The notes: generated from the letters alone by a model not told the origin. A DNA stretch of 64,000 bases from CBFDBF01 sp050293315 (GCA_050293315.1 JBNKMS010000001.1:7966-71965); one strand, 5' to 3'; counted from the first letter of the stretch, positions 8,033 to 17,470 are shown. Numbers and translations are program-made.

Positions 8033-8045
8033 AGGTGCCCTAAAT

Positions 8046-8777
8046 TCATAAGACAGGATGGGTATGTATCCCCTCTGCGTTAACACACAGATAGGAGCCG
8101 GCGTCATCATGCCACTCATCAAGGACGATCCTTACGGCCGGCTCTCCTTCCAGCAGGAACTCATGGCTCTCGGGACGGTGGATGTGGCCGTGGATTAACA
8201 CATTGGCCCCGTGCTTAAGCATCTGCTCTGTCACAGTACCCTGATCTACATCCATGATCTCTGCGTCCAGTGTAGCGGTGGTTGCATCGCTCTTACGCCG
8301 TGCCTCAGCAGCAAACAGCGCCCTCTCGGCCAGTGGTCTGGCCAGGAACTCACGGCAAAACTCCTCACTGCGTAACTGCTCGCGTGTCTGTTGATAGGCG
8401 TGGTCACTGCTGCAGAGCAGATCGCCATGCATCAGCAGCAGCGGCTCTCCGGCCAGTTCTATAACCGTTGGGTCCGGTAGCAGCTTGCAACCAGTCTGGC
8501 GGCAGAACTGCTCTCCGATCAGGAAATCACGGTTGCCATGCATCAGGTAGATCTCGGTGCTCCCCGCAGAGAGGTCATGCAGGGCCGCTATTACCTCGGG
8601 TATCGGCGGACTCTGGTCGTCGTCTCCCAGCCAGACATCGAACAGATCACCCAGGATATAGAGCCTATCGGCACTGGCTGCGATCTCGGTCAGAAATCGC
8701 AGAAACAGCTGGAGTGTCGCCGGGCGCTCCGCTGAAAGATGCAGGTCGGATATGAAAAGAGAGTCCGACATAGACAC
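8046..8777 (-). CDS. lpxH: UDP-2,3-diacylglucosamine diphosphatase
   Basis: LpxH cleaves UDP-2,3-diacylglucosamine to lipid X and UMP, the fourth step of lipid A synthesis, at the inner face of the cytoplasmic membrane. The 243-residue protein has all calcineurin-type metal motifs: DLHLS near 10, GDLFDVWLGDD near 42, GNRDF near 81, LMHGD near 114 and HGHIHRP near 195. Length is normal. Two in-frame ATGs (8777 and 8771) are possible starts. It follows ppiB by 10 bp on the same strand, the same pair order as in E. coli. Confidence 0.95.
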   Translation of the reverse strand: MSMSDSLFISDLHLSAERPATLQLFLRFLTEIAASADRLYILGDLFDVWLGDDDQSPPIPEVIAALHDLSAGSTEIYLMHGNRDFLIGEQFCRQTGCKLLPDPTVIELAGEPLLLMHGDLLCSSDHAYQQTREQLRSEEFCREFLARPLAERALFAAEARRKSDATTATLDAEIMDVDQGTVTEQMLKHGANVLIHGHIHRPESHEFLLEGEPAVRIVLDEWHDDAGSYLCVNAEGIHTHPVL

Positions 8778-8787
8778 ACTGCCTACG

Positions 8788-9276
8788 CTATTCGGCGATC
8801 TCAGCCTTTTCGATGATTACATCTTCGACCGGTACGTCCTGGTGTCCCATGCTGTTGGTGGTATCGACCTCTTTGATCTGATTTACCACCTCCATACCAG
8901 AGGTGACCTTGCCGAAGACACAGTAGCCCCATCCATCCTGACCAGGATAATCCAGAAACTTGTTATCAGCGACATTGATATAGAACTGGGCGGTGGCCGA
9001 GTGTGGGTCCATGGTGCGTGCCATGGCGATGGTACCGGTCATATTGCTCAAGCCGTTTTTGGCCTCATTCTCAATCGGTGCGCCTGTCTCTTTCTCAGTC
9101 ATACCGGGTAGAAAGCCGCCGCCCTGGATCATGAAGTTGCTAATGACGCGGTGAAAGATGGTGCCATCGTAGAATCCATCCTTTACGTACTTGATGAAAT
9201 TCTCGCTGGTGTTGGGGGCATTCTCCTGGTCCAACTCGAGAACGATATCGCCAAGATTTGTCTTTAGAGTAATCAT
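8788..9276 (-). CDS. ppiB: Cytoplasmic peptidyl-prolyl isomerase B (cyclophilin)
   Basis: Cyclophilins speed the cis-trans change of X-Pro bonds. The 162-residue protein starts directly with the fold (MITLKTNLGDIVLEL), without a signal peptide, so it is cytoplasmic. Key cyclophilin motifs are present: FHRVISNFMIQGGGF (about 41-55), MARTMDPHSATAQFYINV, and GWGYCVFGKV. The typical active-site Arg, Phe and Gln are conserved. It lies between a second cyclophilin (13 bp upstream) and lpxH, likely one transcript. Confidence 0.94.
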   Translation of the reverse strand: MITLKTNLGDIVLELDQENAPNTSENFIKYVKDGFYDGTIFHRVISNFMIQGGGFLPGMTEKETGAPIENEAKNGLSNMTGTIAMARTMDPHSATAQFYINVADNKFLDYPGQDGWGYCVFGKVTSGMEVVNQIKEVDTTNSMGHQDVPVEDVIIEKAEIAE

Positions 9277-9289
9277 ATCTGCTTTCGCC

Positions 9290-9868
9290 TTATTTGCTTG
9301 GGTTAATTCTGCTGATGCTTTTGATGGTTATGGTCTTGATGGGGACATTACTCATACCGTTGCGGGATTCGGTATAGACATCCGCAATCTTGTCTACTGT
9401 CTTCATTCCCTTGGTGACTCGACCAAAGACACAGTAGCCCCAGCCATCCTGACCAGGGTAGTCCAGGCCACTATTACTTACATGGTTTATGAAAAACTGG
9501 GAGGTGGCAGAGTGGGGATCACCTAGACGTGCCATGGCAATGGTGCCACGCTTGTTCTTGAGACCATTGTTCGCCTCGTTTCTAATTGGGGCGTGGCCTC
9601 TCTTTTTCTGCATATCTGCGGTCAGGCCGCCACCCTGGATCATAAAGCTGTTGATAACACGGTGAAAGATGGTGCCATCGTAGAAGCCCTCATCCGCATA
9701 GCGGAGAAAGTTCTCGACCGTTTTTGGGGCCCTGTCGCCGTACAGCTCCAGTTCAATATTCCCCATGCTGGTCTGCATCAGCACATGGGTAGTCTCTGCC
9801 ATGGCAATACTTACATAATTTATGCTTAGAAGGCCTGCCAGCAGGATATAGCGCAACTGTTTGGTCAT
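9290..9868 (-). CDS. ppiA: Periplasmic peptidyl-prolyl isomerase A-like cyclophilin
   Basis: This second cyclophilin has a signal peptide (MTKQLRYILLAGLLSINYVSIAMA), so it acts in the periplasm. It shows the same motifs as its neighbour: FHRVINSFMIQGGG and GWGYCVFGRV. I place the start at ATG 9868, because AAGGTG precedes it at good spacing; the longer frame would begin with TTG at 9886. The mature part is clearly related to the adjacent PpiB, so the pair looks like a tandem duplication in which one copy gained an export signal. It is divergent from cysS. Confidence 0.9.
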   Translation of the reverse strand: MTKQLRYILLAGLLSINYVSIAMAETTHVLMQTSMGNIELELYGDRAPKTVENFLRYADEGFYDGTIFHRVINSFMIQGGGLTADMQKKRGHAPIRNEANNGLKNKRGTIAMARLGDPHSATSQFFINHVSNSGLDYPGQDGWGYCVFGRVTKGMKTVDKIADVYTESRNGMSNVPIKTITIKSISRINPSK

Positions 9869-10025
9869 AAAACACCTTGGGATCAAAACTATTTGGGCCG
9901 GTTACGATAACACAAAGCCCCTGTTGCCGCAGAAAAAGATGGCTACAACACTTTGCCGCTGTCCGGCTTTCGTTTACCATGCCCGATTGCGCTGTTTTGA
10001 CACCAAATTTTATAGCGGAGATCCA

Positions 10026-11411
10026 ATGCTCAAGGTCTATAACGATCTTACCAACCAAAAAGAGGAGTTTGTCCCACTACAGCCTGGTAGGGTGGGGATG
10101 TATGTCTGCGGTATGACGGTCTATGATCTCTGTCATCTGGGGCATGCCCGGGTACTGGTGGTGTTTGACGTGATCTATCGCTATCTGATGGAACGAGGCT
10201 TCGAGGTGAACTATGTCCGCAATATCACCGACATCGATGACAAGATCATCGCCCGGGCCAATGAAAATGGGGAGGCCTTTTCCAATCTGACCGAACGCTT
10301 CATCCAGGCGATGCATGAGGATTCAGCTGCACTGGGGGTACTGCCACCCACCTCTGAGCCGCGTGCCACCCGCCACATGGCGGAGATCCTCGATATGGTG
10401 CAGAGACTGGTCGAGCAGGGGCACGCCTATGCCGCGGATAATGGTGATGTCTACTTTGCAGTCGACAGCTTTGAGGGGTATGGCAAGCTATCCGGCAAGA
10501 GTCCGGAGGATCTGCAGGCGGGTGCCAGGGTAGAGGTAGAGCAGGCGAAGCGCGATCCCCTCGATTTTGTCCTGTGGAAGGCTGCCAAGCCGGAGGAGCC
10601 TGCCTGGGACTCCCCCTGGGGTCGTGGCCGTCCCGGATGGCATATCGAGTGCTCCGCCATGTCCACCAAGGCCCTGGGCGACACCTTCGATATCCACGGC
10701 GGAGGTGCCGATCTGACCTTCCCCCATCACGAGAACGAGATCGCCCAATCCGAAGGGGCCACCGGCAAGCAGTTTGTTAACTACTGGCTACACAACGGCT
10801 TTGTCCGCATAAACGAAGAGAAGATGTCCAAATCCCTGGGCAACTTTTTCACCGTGCGAGAGATCCTGGGACGCTACAGGGCGGAAGAGGTACGCTATTT
10901 TATCCTTACCAGCCACTACCGTAGCCCTCTTAACTATGATGACGAAAACCTGGATAACGCCAAGGCAGCGCTGACCCGCTTCTATACCGCGCTGCGCGGT
11001 CTACCTGCAGCGGAACCGACGGGTGGGGAACCATTCAAGGCGCGCTTCCTTGAGGCTATGGATGATGACTTCAACACCCCCGAGGCGTTGGCGGTGCTGT
11101 TCGATATGGTGCGCGAGATCAACCGTCTGAGGGAGTCTGATGAGCAGCAGGCTGCCGGATTGGCAGCGCAGTTGCGTCAGATGGGTAGAGTGTTGGGGAT
11201 CCTGCAGGATGATCCGGAGCGGTACCTTCGTAGCGGGGTCGGTGGCGATGTTGGGCTGAGCGATAGCGAGATTGACGAGTTGATTCAGCAGCGTCTTAAC
11301 GCACGTGCGGAGAAGAACTGGGCCGAGGCGGATCGGATTCGAGACCAGTTACAGGGTGCCGGGATAGTGCTGGAGGATGGAGACGGAGGCACCACCTGGC
11401 GGCGCTCTTGA
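10026..11411 (+). CDS. cysS: Cysteinyl-tRNA synthetase
   Basis: CysRS is a class I synthetase that charges tRNA-Cys. The 461-residue protein, with the normal start MLKVYNDLTNQKEEF (ATG 10026), has the HIGH-type signature HLGHAR, the zinc ligands in MYVCGMTVYD and HIECSAMS plus the following HHENE region, and the KMSKS loop near residue 267. The open frame runs upstream to 9861, but that part lacks family similarity. Its place next to ppiB/lpxH matches E. coli. A short G+C-rich inverted repeat (about 11441-11457) follows, without a T-run. Confidence 0.96.
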   Translation: MLKVYNDLTNQKEEFVPLQPGRVGMYVCGMTVYDLCHLGHARVLVVFDVIYRYLMERGFEVNYVRNITDIDDKIIARANENGEAFSNLTERFIQAMHEDSAALGVLPPTSEPRATRHMAEILDMVQRLVEQGHAYAADNGDVYFAVDSFEGYGKLSGKSPEDLQAGARVEVEQAKRDPLDFVLWKAAKPEEPAWDSPWGRGRPGWHIECSAMSTKALGDTFDIHGGGADLTFPHHENEIAQSEGATGKQFVNYWLHNGFVRINEEKMSKSLGNFFTVREILGRYRAEEVRYFILTSHYRSPLNYDDENLDNAKAALTRFYTALRGLPAAEPTGGEPFKARFLEAMDDDFNTPEALAVLFDMVREINRLRESDEQQAAGLAAQLRQMGRVLGILQDDPERYLRSGVGGDVGLSDSEIDELIQQRLNARAEKNWAEADRIRDQLQGAGIVLEDGDGGTTWRRS

Positions 11412-11571
11412 GATCCAGGGCGATGCCCCTATTAATCTACCCCTCTCCGGGGGAGGGTGCAGGACTCTGCAACACATATTTCCATTCAATTTGGCGGCCT
11501 ATTGTCATATCTCATTGATAATCTCCTAGGTTGCCAATATAACTCTACAGATAAGCGGAGTAACTGCGACT

Positions 11572-12966
11572 ATGCATATTGAATTCTATGGCGCGACCAG
11601 CGGAATAACCGGATCGTGCCATATTCTGCGAGCTGGCGGGGAGACCATATTGCTGGATTGCGGCCTGATCCAGGGGCGTAAGCAGGAGATGGAGAGAAAT
11701 CGCAAACCATTTCCATTCTCTCCAGATGAGATAAGCGCTGTGGTGCTCAGTCATGGCCATATAGACCACTCCGGGCGTATCCCGCTACTGGTGAAGCAGG
11801 GCTACAGGGGGCCTATCTATACCCAGAATGCGACCGCAGAGCTGTGCGATATCCTGCTGCAGGACTCCGCTCACCTGCAGGAGCGAGACGCCCACTATGA
11901 GAATAAGTGGCGTCAAAAGAAGGGTAAGCCGCTGGTTGATCCCCTCTATGAGATTGATGATGCACTCGCCGCGCTGAAGAATCTGGTTAGTCTTAAATAT
12001 GATGAGAAGAGAGAGATACTACCTGGTATAACGATCCGCTACCGGGATGCCGGGCATATCCTGGGCTCTTGTATTGTGGAGATCTGGTTACAGCAGGATG
12101 GGGAGGAGAAGAAGGTCGTGTTCAGCGGCGATCTCGGTCAATACGATACCCCAATTTTGCATGATCCAACGGCGATCCAGGAGGCGGACTATCTGATTGT
12201 AGAGAGCACCTACGGAAATCGCCGTCACCGCGATCGGCAGAGCACCATTGAGGAGATCGGCGAGGTGATCAATATGGCGGCGAACGATGGGGGAAACCTT
12301 CTGATCCCGGCCTTCTCAATAGGTCGTAGCCAGGAGATCCTCTACTACCTGGGCAAATATTACGATCAGTGGGAGTTAGATCGTTGGCAGGTGTTTCTCG
12401 ATAGTCCGATGGCGATCAAGGCGAGCAAGGTCTACTGGGATCACCCAAATCTCTATGACGAGGAGGCGACCAAGCTACGCCGCAAGATCAGTGAGATGCC
12501 ACAGCTCAGAAACCTAAAGCTCACGCCGACCCCAGAGGAGTCGATGGCTATCAACCGGATCAAGAGTGGCGCCATTATCATATCTGCCAGCGGGATGTGT
12601 ACCGGTGGGCGCATAGTGCACCACCTGAAAGAGAATATCTCACGCCCTGGGGCCCACATAATGATCATCGGTTACCAGGCCCATGGCACCCTGGGGAGGG
12701 CCCTGGTAGAGAGAGAGCAGGAGGTCAAGATCCACGGTGACAGCTATGAGGTAAAGGCGCAGGTACACACCGTTGGCGGCCTCTCGGCGCACGCCGATAT
12801 CGATGACCTGATGCGTTGGGTCAGCCATTTTCAAGAGAGCCGGCCAAGGGTGTACGTAGTACATGGAGAGCAGGAGGCGAAACAGAATTTCCGTCAAAAG
12901 ATGGAGTCCGAACTGAGGTTTAAGGTATCCATCCCAGAGCCTGGTGATGTATTAGATCTAATGTAG
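11572..12966 (+). CDS. MBL-fold/beta-CASP RNA-processing exonuclease
   Basis: The 464-residue protein belongs to the CPSF73/Ysh1-like metallo-beta-lactamase group. The zinc motif HGHIDHSG starts at residue 61. A further His is in DAGHILGS and an Asp in FSGDLGQYDTP. The beta-CASP insert contains ESTYGNRRH, and the C-terminal RNA-specificity part has SASGMCTGGRIVHH and GLSAHAD. Archaeal and eukaryotic relatives cleave or trim RNA 3' ends; the role of the bacterial single-copy form is less clear. The full set of metal ligands suggests an active enzyme. It stands alone, 21 bp before the next membrane protein gene. Confidence 0.88.
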   Translation: MHIEFYGATSGITGSCHILRAGGETILLDCGLIQGRKQEMERNRKPFPFSPDEISAVVLSHGHIDHSGRIPLLVKQGYRGPIYTQNATAELCDILLQDSAHLQERDAHYENKWRQKKGKPLVDPLYEIDDALAALKNLVSLKYDEKREILPGITIRYRDAGHILGSCIVEIWLQQDGEEKKVVFSGDLGQYDTPILHDPTAIQEADYLIVESTYGNRRHRDRQSTIEEIGEVINMAANDGGNLLIPAFSIGRSQEILYYLGKYYDQWELDRWQVFLDSPMAIKASKVYWDHPNLYDEEATKLRRKISEMPQLRNLKLTPTPEESMAINRIKSGAIIISASGMCTGGRIVHHLKENISRPGAHIMIIGYQAHGTLGRALVEREQEVKIHGDSYEVKAQVHTVGGLSAHADIDDLMRWVSHFQESRPRVYVVHGEQEAKQNFRQKMESELRFKVSIPEPGDVLDLM

Positions 12967-12987
12967 TTCTTTAATGAGGAAGTCGAT

Positions 12988-13506
12988 ATGATACAGCTAG
13001 AAGTTGCCGCAGAGGTCCGTAAAAAGGCGCGTAATCCGCATGAACTGTTTATGTTCAATTTGGCGGTGTTTCATCTGTTGTTAGCACCTGTATCTTTCTT
13101 TCTGATTGGTAGTGTCAAGGCGTTGTTCATACCTTTGACCATCTCCTGCTGTGTGTTTACATTCATCTATTTTTGGGGCAAGAAGTTGGAGCATAGTGGC
13201 CACTGGTTTGAGATGGTCCACTGGAAGCTCGCCTTTCGTCGAGCCACTTTTCTGCTTATTGCCTACGCGGTCACTGCCTGTATCATTACCGGTGGCTGGC
13301 TGTTGGCCCAGGGTGCCGATAAAGCCATGCAGGATATCTTCCTCACCATCTCCTCCAGAATCGGCATAATGCCAACCTTTATTCTGGTGGTGGTTACCTT
13401 TGTGCTGGAGTCTGGATCCATCCACCAGGCGGGCAGGGGGGAGATCCAGAAGAGCATGGCGAAAAGGCATCCACTGCCAGACGATATCAAACCAACAGAG
13501 TCGTAA
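12988..13506 (+). CDS. Unknown inner-membrane protein
   Basis: I do not recognise this 172-residue protein. It has about four hydrophobic segments (roughly 25-45, 47-65, 87-108 and 120-142) and charged termini, with a basic C-terminal tail. It follows the nuclease gene by 21 bp and precedes the gacA-like gene by 76 bp, so it may share a transcript with the former. No catalytic motif is visible. Confidence 0.7.
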   Translation: MIQLEVAAEVRKKARNPHELFMFNLAVFHLLLAPVSFFLIGSVKALFIPLTISCCVFTFIYFWGKKLEHSGHWFEMVHWKLAFRRATFLLIAYAVTACIITGGWLLAQGADKAMQDIFLTISSRIGIMPTFILVVVTFVLESGSIHQAGRGEIQKSMAKRHPLPDDIKPTES

Positions 13507-13582
13507 CTGTTTGTGGATAGCGGCCTCCTCTGCTATTCTCAACATTCCTAACTGGTTGGTTTTGCAGAAGAATGGACAGCCA

Positions 13583-14227
13583 ATGATCAAAGTGATGCTG
13601 GTGGACGACCATGAACTGGTGCGTACCGGTTTCCGTCATATCCTGAACGGGGACGTCGGCATTGAGGTTGTGGGAGAGGCTGAGAGCGGTGAAGAGGCAC
13701 TGGAGATGATACCGCAGCTCAATCCTGATCTGGTGATGATGGATATAAATATGCCCGGTATTGGCGGTATTGAGGCGACCCGCAGGATAAAACGACGCCA
13801 TCCGGAGATTCATGTTATCACCCTGACGATCCACGGTGACGACCCCTTTCCTACCCAACTCTATGCGGCAGGTGCCATCGGTTATCTGACCAAGGGGTGC
13901 GCTGCCAATGAGTTGCTGGAGGCGATCCGCACGGTGGCACAGGGTACCCCTTTTATCTCCCGCGAGGTTGCACAGAAACTCACCATCTCACAATTTGCAG
14001 GGAAGGCAAAGGACTCCATACTATCGCAGCTCACGGAGCGGGAGATGCAGGTGTTGATGATGGTTGTACAGGGTATGCGTAATCAGGATATCTCCGATGC
14101 CCTCTGTCTTAGCCCCAAGACCATCAGCACCTATCGCCATCGTATATATGACCGGCTTGAGGTCAAGAGTGAGGCCGAACTGATATTTTTTGCAATCAAT
14201 AATGGACTCATCGATCCGGTATCCTGA
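13583..14227 (+). CDS. uvrY: Response regulator UvrY/GacA
   Basis: This NarL/FixJ-type regulator is the output of the BarA/GacS system, which in gammaproteobacteria switches on CsrB-type small RNAs and so controls carbon flow, biofilm and secretion. The 214 residues match GacA in length. D8/D9, phosphoacceptor D54 and K104-type receiver residues are present, followed by a LuxR-type helix-turn-helix (about 143-205; LTEREMQVLMMVVQGM, then LSPKTISTYRHRIYDRL). I choose ATG 13583 because the longer frame lacks family similarity. The neighbours uvrC and pgsA are in the usual order, with udgB inserted. The sensor kinase is elsewhere. Confidence 0.93.
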   Translation: MIKVMLVDDHELVRTGFRHILNGDVGIEVVGEAESGEEALEMIPQLNPDLVMMDINMPGIGGIEATRRIKRRHPEIHVITLTIHGDDPFPTQLYAAGAIGYLTKGCAANELLEAIRTVAQGTPFISREVAQKLTISQFAGKAKDSILSQLTEREMQVLMMVVQGMRNQDISDALCLSPKTISTYRHRIYDRLEVKSEAELIFFAINNGLIDPVS

Positions 14228-14855
14228 CTCCATCGTTGATTGTCGCGCCTGCCCACGCCTGGCCACTTTTCTGGACGAGGTCAGGGCGGAGTTCCCCAGC
14301 TATCATGCGCGGCCGGTTGTTCCCTTCGGTGCCGATGATGCCAGGTTGCTGGTGGTTGGGTTGGCCCCCGGGAAACACGGTGCTAACGCCACCGGACGCC
14401 CCTTCACCGGCGACCATGCCGGGATTATGCTCTATGCCACACTGCATCAGTACGGTTTCAGCACCGCCCCTGAATCGGTCTCAAGGCATGACGGCCTGCG
14501 GCTGCTTGATTGTCGTATAACCAATGCAGTCAAGTGTCTCCCACCACAGAACAAACCGATCGGGAGCGAGGTCAATAGCTGTAACGGCTACCTTGCGCGG
14601 GAGCTGGAGACAGTGCCGTACGGTGGGGTGGTGGTGGCACTCGGCGGGGTTGCGCACAAGGCGGTGATCAAGGCCCAGGGGCTGCGCCAAAAGGAGTACT
14701 GTTTTAGTCATAACCAGCAGCACGACCTGCCTTCAGGATTGGTACTGATAGACTCCTACCACTGCAGCCGTTACAACACCCAGACCCGGCGTCTCACCCC
14801 AGAGATGTTTCACGCCGTATTTGAGAAGGCCAGAAGAGTACTCTCATCTGATTGA
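14202..14855 (+). CDS. Family 5 uracil-DNA glycosylase (UdgB type)
   Basis: This enzyme removes uracil and some other deaminated bases from DNA. The protein (217 residues from ATG 14202; 221 from 14190) has the family 5 motif GLAPGKHGANATGRPFTGD, in which the catalytic Asp/Asn of family 1 is absent. An Fe-S type cysteine set includes DCRACPRL near the N terminus, VKCLPP in the middle, and a Cys in the motif-2 region SYHCSRYNTQT. It overlaps the uvrY end by 26 bp and lies just before uvrC. Coupling to two DNA-repair-related neighbours is plausible. Family 5 is more common in thermophiles and actinobacteria. Confidence 0.87.
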   Translation: MDSSIRYPDSIVDCRACPRLATFLDEVRAEFPSYHARPVVPFGADDARLLVVGLAPGKHGANATGRPFTGDHAGIMLYATLHQYGFSTAPESVSRHDGLRLLDCRITNAVKCLPPQNKPIGSEVNSCNGYLARELETVPYGGVVVALGGVAHKAVIKAQGLRQKEYCFSHNQQHDLPSGLVLIDSYHCSRYNTQTRRLTPEMFHAVFEKARRVLSSD

Positions 14856-14892
14856 AAAAGCAGGAATAATCGGCTCTCCTGGATACTGTATA

Positions 14893-16731
14893 ATGCACCC
14901 CATGGGGCAGGAGAGTATAACCACAGAGTTTGACCACAGGGCATTCATCAAGACCCTGACCAGCCGTCCTGGTGTCTACCGGATGTTGGATCGGGAGGGT
15001 ATGGTGCTCTATGTCGGAAAGGCGCGTGATCTGAAAAAGCGGGTCGGTAGCTATTTCACCCGTTCAAATAACCGTCGTACCCAGTTGATGGTCTCCAAGA
15101 TCAGCTCCATTGAGGTCACGGTCACCCATACCGAGGCCGAGGCACTTATCCTGGAGAACAGCCTGATTAAGCGCCTCAAGCCGCGCTACAACGTGCTGTT
15201 ACGAGATGATAAGAGCTACCCCTATATCTTTCTCTCAGATGAGCAGTTTCCGCGTCTCGCCTTTCACCGCGGTGCCAAGAAAGAGAAGGGGCGCTATTTT
15301 GGGCCCTATCCTAATGCCGGTTCCATGCGGGCGACGCTGCAGTTGCTACAGAAACTATTCCCGATACGTCAGTGTGAGCAGAGTTTCTACCATAACCGCT
15401 CCAGGGCATGTCTGCAGTACCAGATTAAACGCTGTAGCGCCCCCTGTGTCGGCCTGGTGTCAGAGCAGGAGTATGCGCGTGATCTGCAGGATGCGGTGCT
15501 GTTCCTGGAGGGCAAGACCAACCAGGTGGTGGATAAACTGGTGGCGAGAATGGAACAGGCCTCTGCGGATCTGGAGTTTGAACAGGCGGCCCGCATTCGG
15601 GATCAGATCGTTCGCCTGAGAAGAGTACAGGAGCGTCAATATGTGAGCGGAGAGAGGGGCGATCTGGATATTGTCGCCTGTGCCAGCGAGGGTAAGGTGG
15701 CCTGTGTGCAGGTCTTCTTCATCCGGCATGGGCGCAACCTAGGTAACAAGGTGGTCTTTCCCAAGGTGCCGCAGGACTCTACGCAAGAGGATATCCTTAA
15801 CGCCTTCCTCAGCCAGTACTACCTGGGCCGGGCAGTGCCCCAGCAGATTATCGTAAGTCACAGCTCCGAGGAGCAGGGGCTGCTACAGGAGGTCCTAGAG
15901 AGAGAGTCAGGGCACGCCGTCTCTATTCATAGCCGGGTACGGGGAGAGCGGGCTAAATGGCTGCATATGGCCCGTCAGAATGCATCTGTGGCCCTGGATG
16001 CACGCCTGGCCAGCAGGGCCGGTATGGTGGCCAGGGGTGAGGCCCTGCAGCAGGTGTTACAGCTGGAGGAGCTGCCACAGCGGATGGAGTGCTTTGATAT
16101 AAGCCATACAGGGGGAGGGCAGACTGTCGCCTCCTGTGTCGTGTTTGATCAGCAGGGTGCGGTAAAGTCGGAGTACCGACGTTTCAATATCAAGGGGGTA
16201 CAGCCGGGGGATGATTATGCCGCCATGGAGCAGGCCCTGATGCGGCACTACCGTAGGATTCAGACAGGTGAAGGGCAGCTGCCGGATATCCTGTTCATAG
16301 ATGGTGGCAAGGGTCAGCTGGGGGTTGCAGAGAGGGTTTTGGCAGAGCTATCGGTATCGGGTGTCGCTCTCGTCGGAGTCGCCAAGGGACCGGAACGACG
16401 TCCCGGTAGTGAGCAGCTCTTCTTGTCTGCCACTGGGGCGCCGATTATACTGGCGGCAGACTCTCCTGCACTGCATCTGGTACAGCAGATCAGGGACGAG
16501 GCCCACCGCTTTGCCCTTACCGGCCACCGCCGACAGCGGGAGCGCCAGGCTGGCAGTTCACCCCTGGCGGAGATCAAGGGGATTGGCGCCAAGCGGCGGC
16601 AGCGTCTGTTGCAGCAGTTTGGCGGCCTGCAGAATGTGGCCTCTGCCGGGATTGATGATCTGGCACGGGTAGATGGGATAAGTCGCCAACTGGCAACCAG
16701 GATATATGACACTTTTCATGGAGGCGATTAG
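14893..16731 (+). CDS. uvrC: Excinuclease ABC subunit C
   Basis: UvrC makes both cuts around a lesion in nucleotide excision repair. About 610 residues long, it has the N-terminal GIY-YIG nuclease (PGVYRMLDREGMVLYVGKA), the Cys cluster CLQYQIKRCSAPC, a UvrB-binding UVR motif (LEFEQAARIRDQI), the RNase H-like C-terminal nuclease (MECFDISHTGG; FIDGGKGQL) and a final (HhH)2 domain. The start could be ATG 14893 or 14902. A TATAAT sequence overlaps the first, so the second may be real if that is a promoter. pgsA follows 9 bp later. Confidence 0.95.
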   Translation: MHPMGQESITTEFDHRAFIKTLTSRPGVYRMLDREGMVLYVGKARDLKKRVGSYFTRSNNRRTQLMVSKISSIEVTVTHTEAEALILENSLIKRLKPRYNVLLRDDKSYPYIFLSDEQFPRLAFHRGAKKEKGRYFGPYPNAGSMRATLQLLQKLFPIRQCEQSFYHNRSRACLQYQIKRCSAPCVGLVSEQEYARDLQDAVLFLEGKTNQVVDKLVARMEQASADLEFEQAARIRDQIVRLRRVQERQYVSGERGDLDIVACASEGKVACVQVFFIRHGRNLGNKVVFPKVPQDSTQEDILNAFLSQYYLGRAVPQQIIVSHSSEEQGLLQEVLERESGHAVSIHSRVRGERAKWLHMARQNASVALDARLASRAGMVARGEALQQVLQLEELPQRMECFDISHTGGGQTVASCVVFDQQGAVKSEYRRFNIKGVQPGDDYAAMEQALMRHYRRIQTGEGQLPDILFIDGGKGQLGVAERVLAELSVSGVALVGVAKGPERRPGSEQLFLSATGAPIILAADSPALHLVQQIRDEAHRFALTGHRRQRERQAGSSPLAEIKGIGAKRRQRLLQQFGGLQNVASAGIDDLARVDGISRQLATRIYDTFHGGD

Positions 16732-16740
16732 CCCGTAGAG

Positions 16741-17313
16741 ATGTTGCTTACCATACCCAACCTGTTAACCCTCTTTAGAATTGCTCTGATCCCTGTGTTT
16801 GTGCTGCTCTTCTATCTACCGCTGGAGTGGTCCAACCGTATCTGTGCCGCTATATTCGCACTGGCGGCGTTGACCGACTGGTTGGATGGATATCTGGCTC
16901 GCAGATTGGGTCAGACCTCACCGTTCGGTACCTTTCTGGATCCGGTAGCGGATAAATTGATGGTGACCATTGCCCTGGTGCTACTGGTGCAGGCCGATCC
17001 AACCCTGGCCCTGGTGATCCCGGCATTGATCATTATCGGACGTGAGATCAGTATCTCCGCTCTGCGCGAGTGGATGGCGGAGCTTGGTACCGATGCCCGA
17101 GCCCAGGTCCAGGTTAGCGTGATAGGTAAGGTAAAGACGGCAGCCCAGATGGGGGCTATTTTCATGCTTATCTATCGGGAATCGCTGCTGGAGCTGCCCA
17201 TCTATACCATCGGTTACGTCCTACTCTATATGGCGGCAATTCTGACCCTGTGGTCTATGTTCCTCTATCTGCGGTCGGCCTGGCCTAGTATTGCAGGGTC
17301 GGGTAGCGGTTAA
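16741..17313 (+). CDS. pgsA: CDP-diacylglycerol-glycerol-3-phosphate 3-phosphatidyltransferase
   Basis: PgsA makes phosphatidylglycerol phosphate, the committed step to phosphatidylglycerol and cardiolipin. The 190-residue membrane protein has the full CDP-alcohol phosphotransferase motif DG-x2-AR-x8-G-x3-D-x3-D (DGYLARRLGQTSPFGTFLDP, about 49-68, then VAD), with all acidic metal ligands, and several membrane segments. It starts 9 bp after uvrC, as in many gammaproteobacteria, and leads into tRNA-Gly. Confidence 0.95.
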   Translation: MLLTIPNLLTLFRIALIPVFVLLFYLPLEWSNRICAAIFALAALTDWLDGYLARRLGQTSPFGTFLDPVADKLMVTIALVLLVQADPTLALVIPALIIIGREISISALREWMAELGTDARAQVQVSVIGKVKTAAQMGAIFMLIYRESLLELPIYTIGYVLLYMAAILTLWSMFLYLRSAWPSIAGSGSG

Positions 17314-17394
17314 GATGATTATTGCTATGGGCTGGATGCTCTGTTTATCTTGACAGGAGTGGCAGGAGCCTTAAAATAGCGGCCTTTCAGCGAT

Positions 17395-17470
17395 GCGGGA
17401 ATAGCTCAGCTGGTAGAGCACAACCTTGCCAAGGTTGGGGTCGCGAGTTCGAATCTCGTTTCCCGCTCCA
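17395..17470 (+). tRNA. glyW: tRNA-Gly(GCC)
   Basis: A complete cloverleaf with anticodon GCC in CTTGCCAAG, 7-bp acceptor GCGGGAA/TTCCCGC, T-arm GCGAGTTCGAATCTCGT and an encoded CCA. It corresponds by position to E. coli glyW after pgsA. Confidence 0.96.

Noticed and set aside
9276..9290. Two neighbouring cyclophilins as one frameshifted gene
   Set aside because: Each has the full set of motifs and its own start; one has a signal peptide.
9861..10025. N-terminal extension of CysS
   Set aside because: Translated residues lack similarity to CysRS, and ATG 10026 gives the standard length.
11440..11460. Inverted repeat after cysS as a terminator
   Set aside because: Stem is short and no T-run follows.
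14888..14894. TATAAT before uvrC as a separate uvrC promoter
   Set aside because: It overlaps one candidate start codon and has no clear -35; it may be chance.
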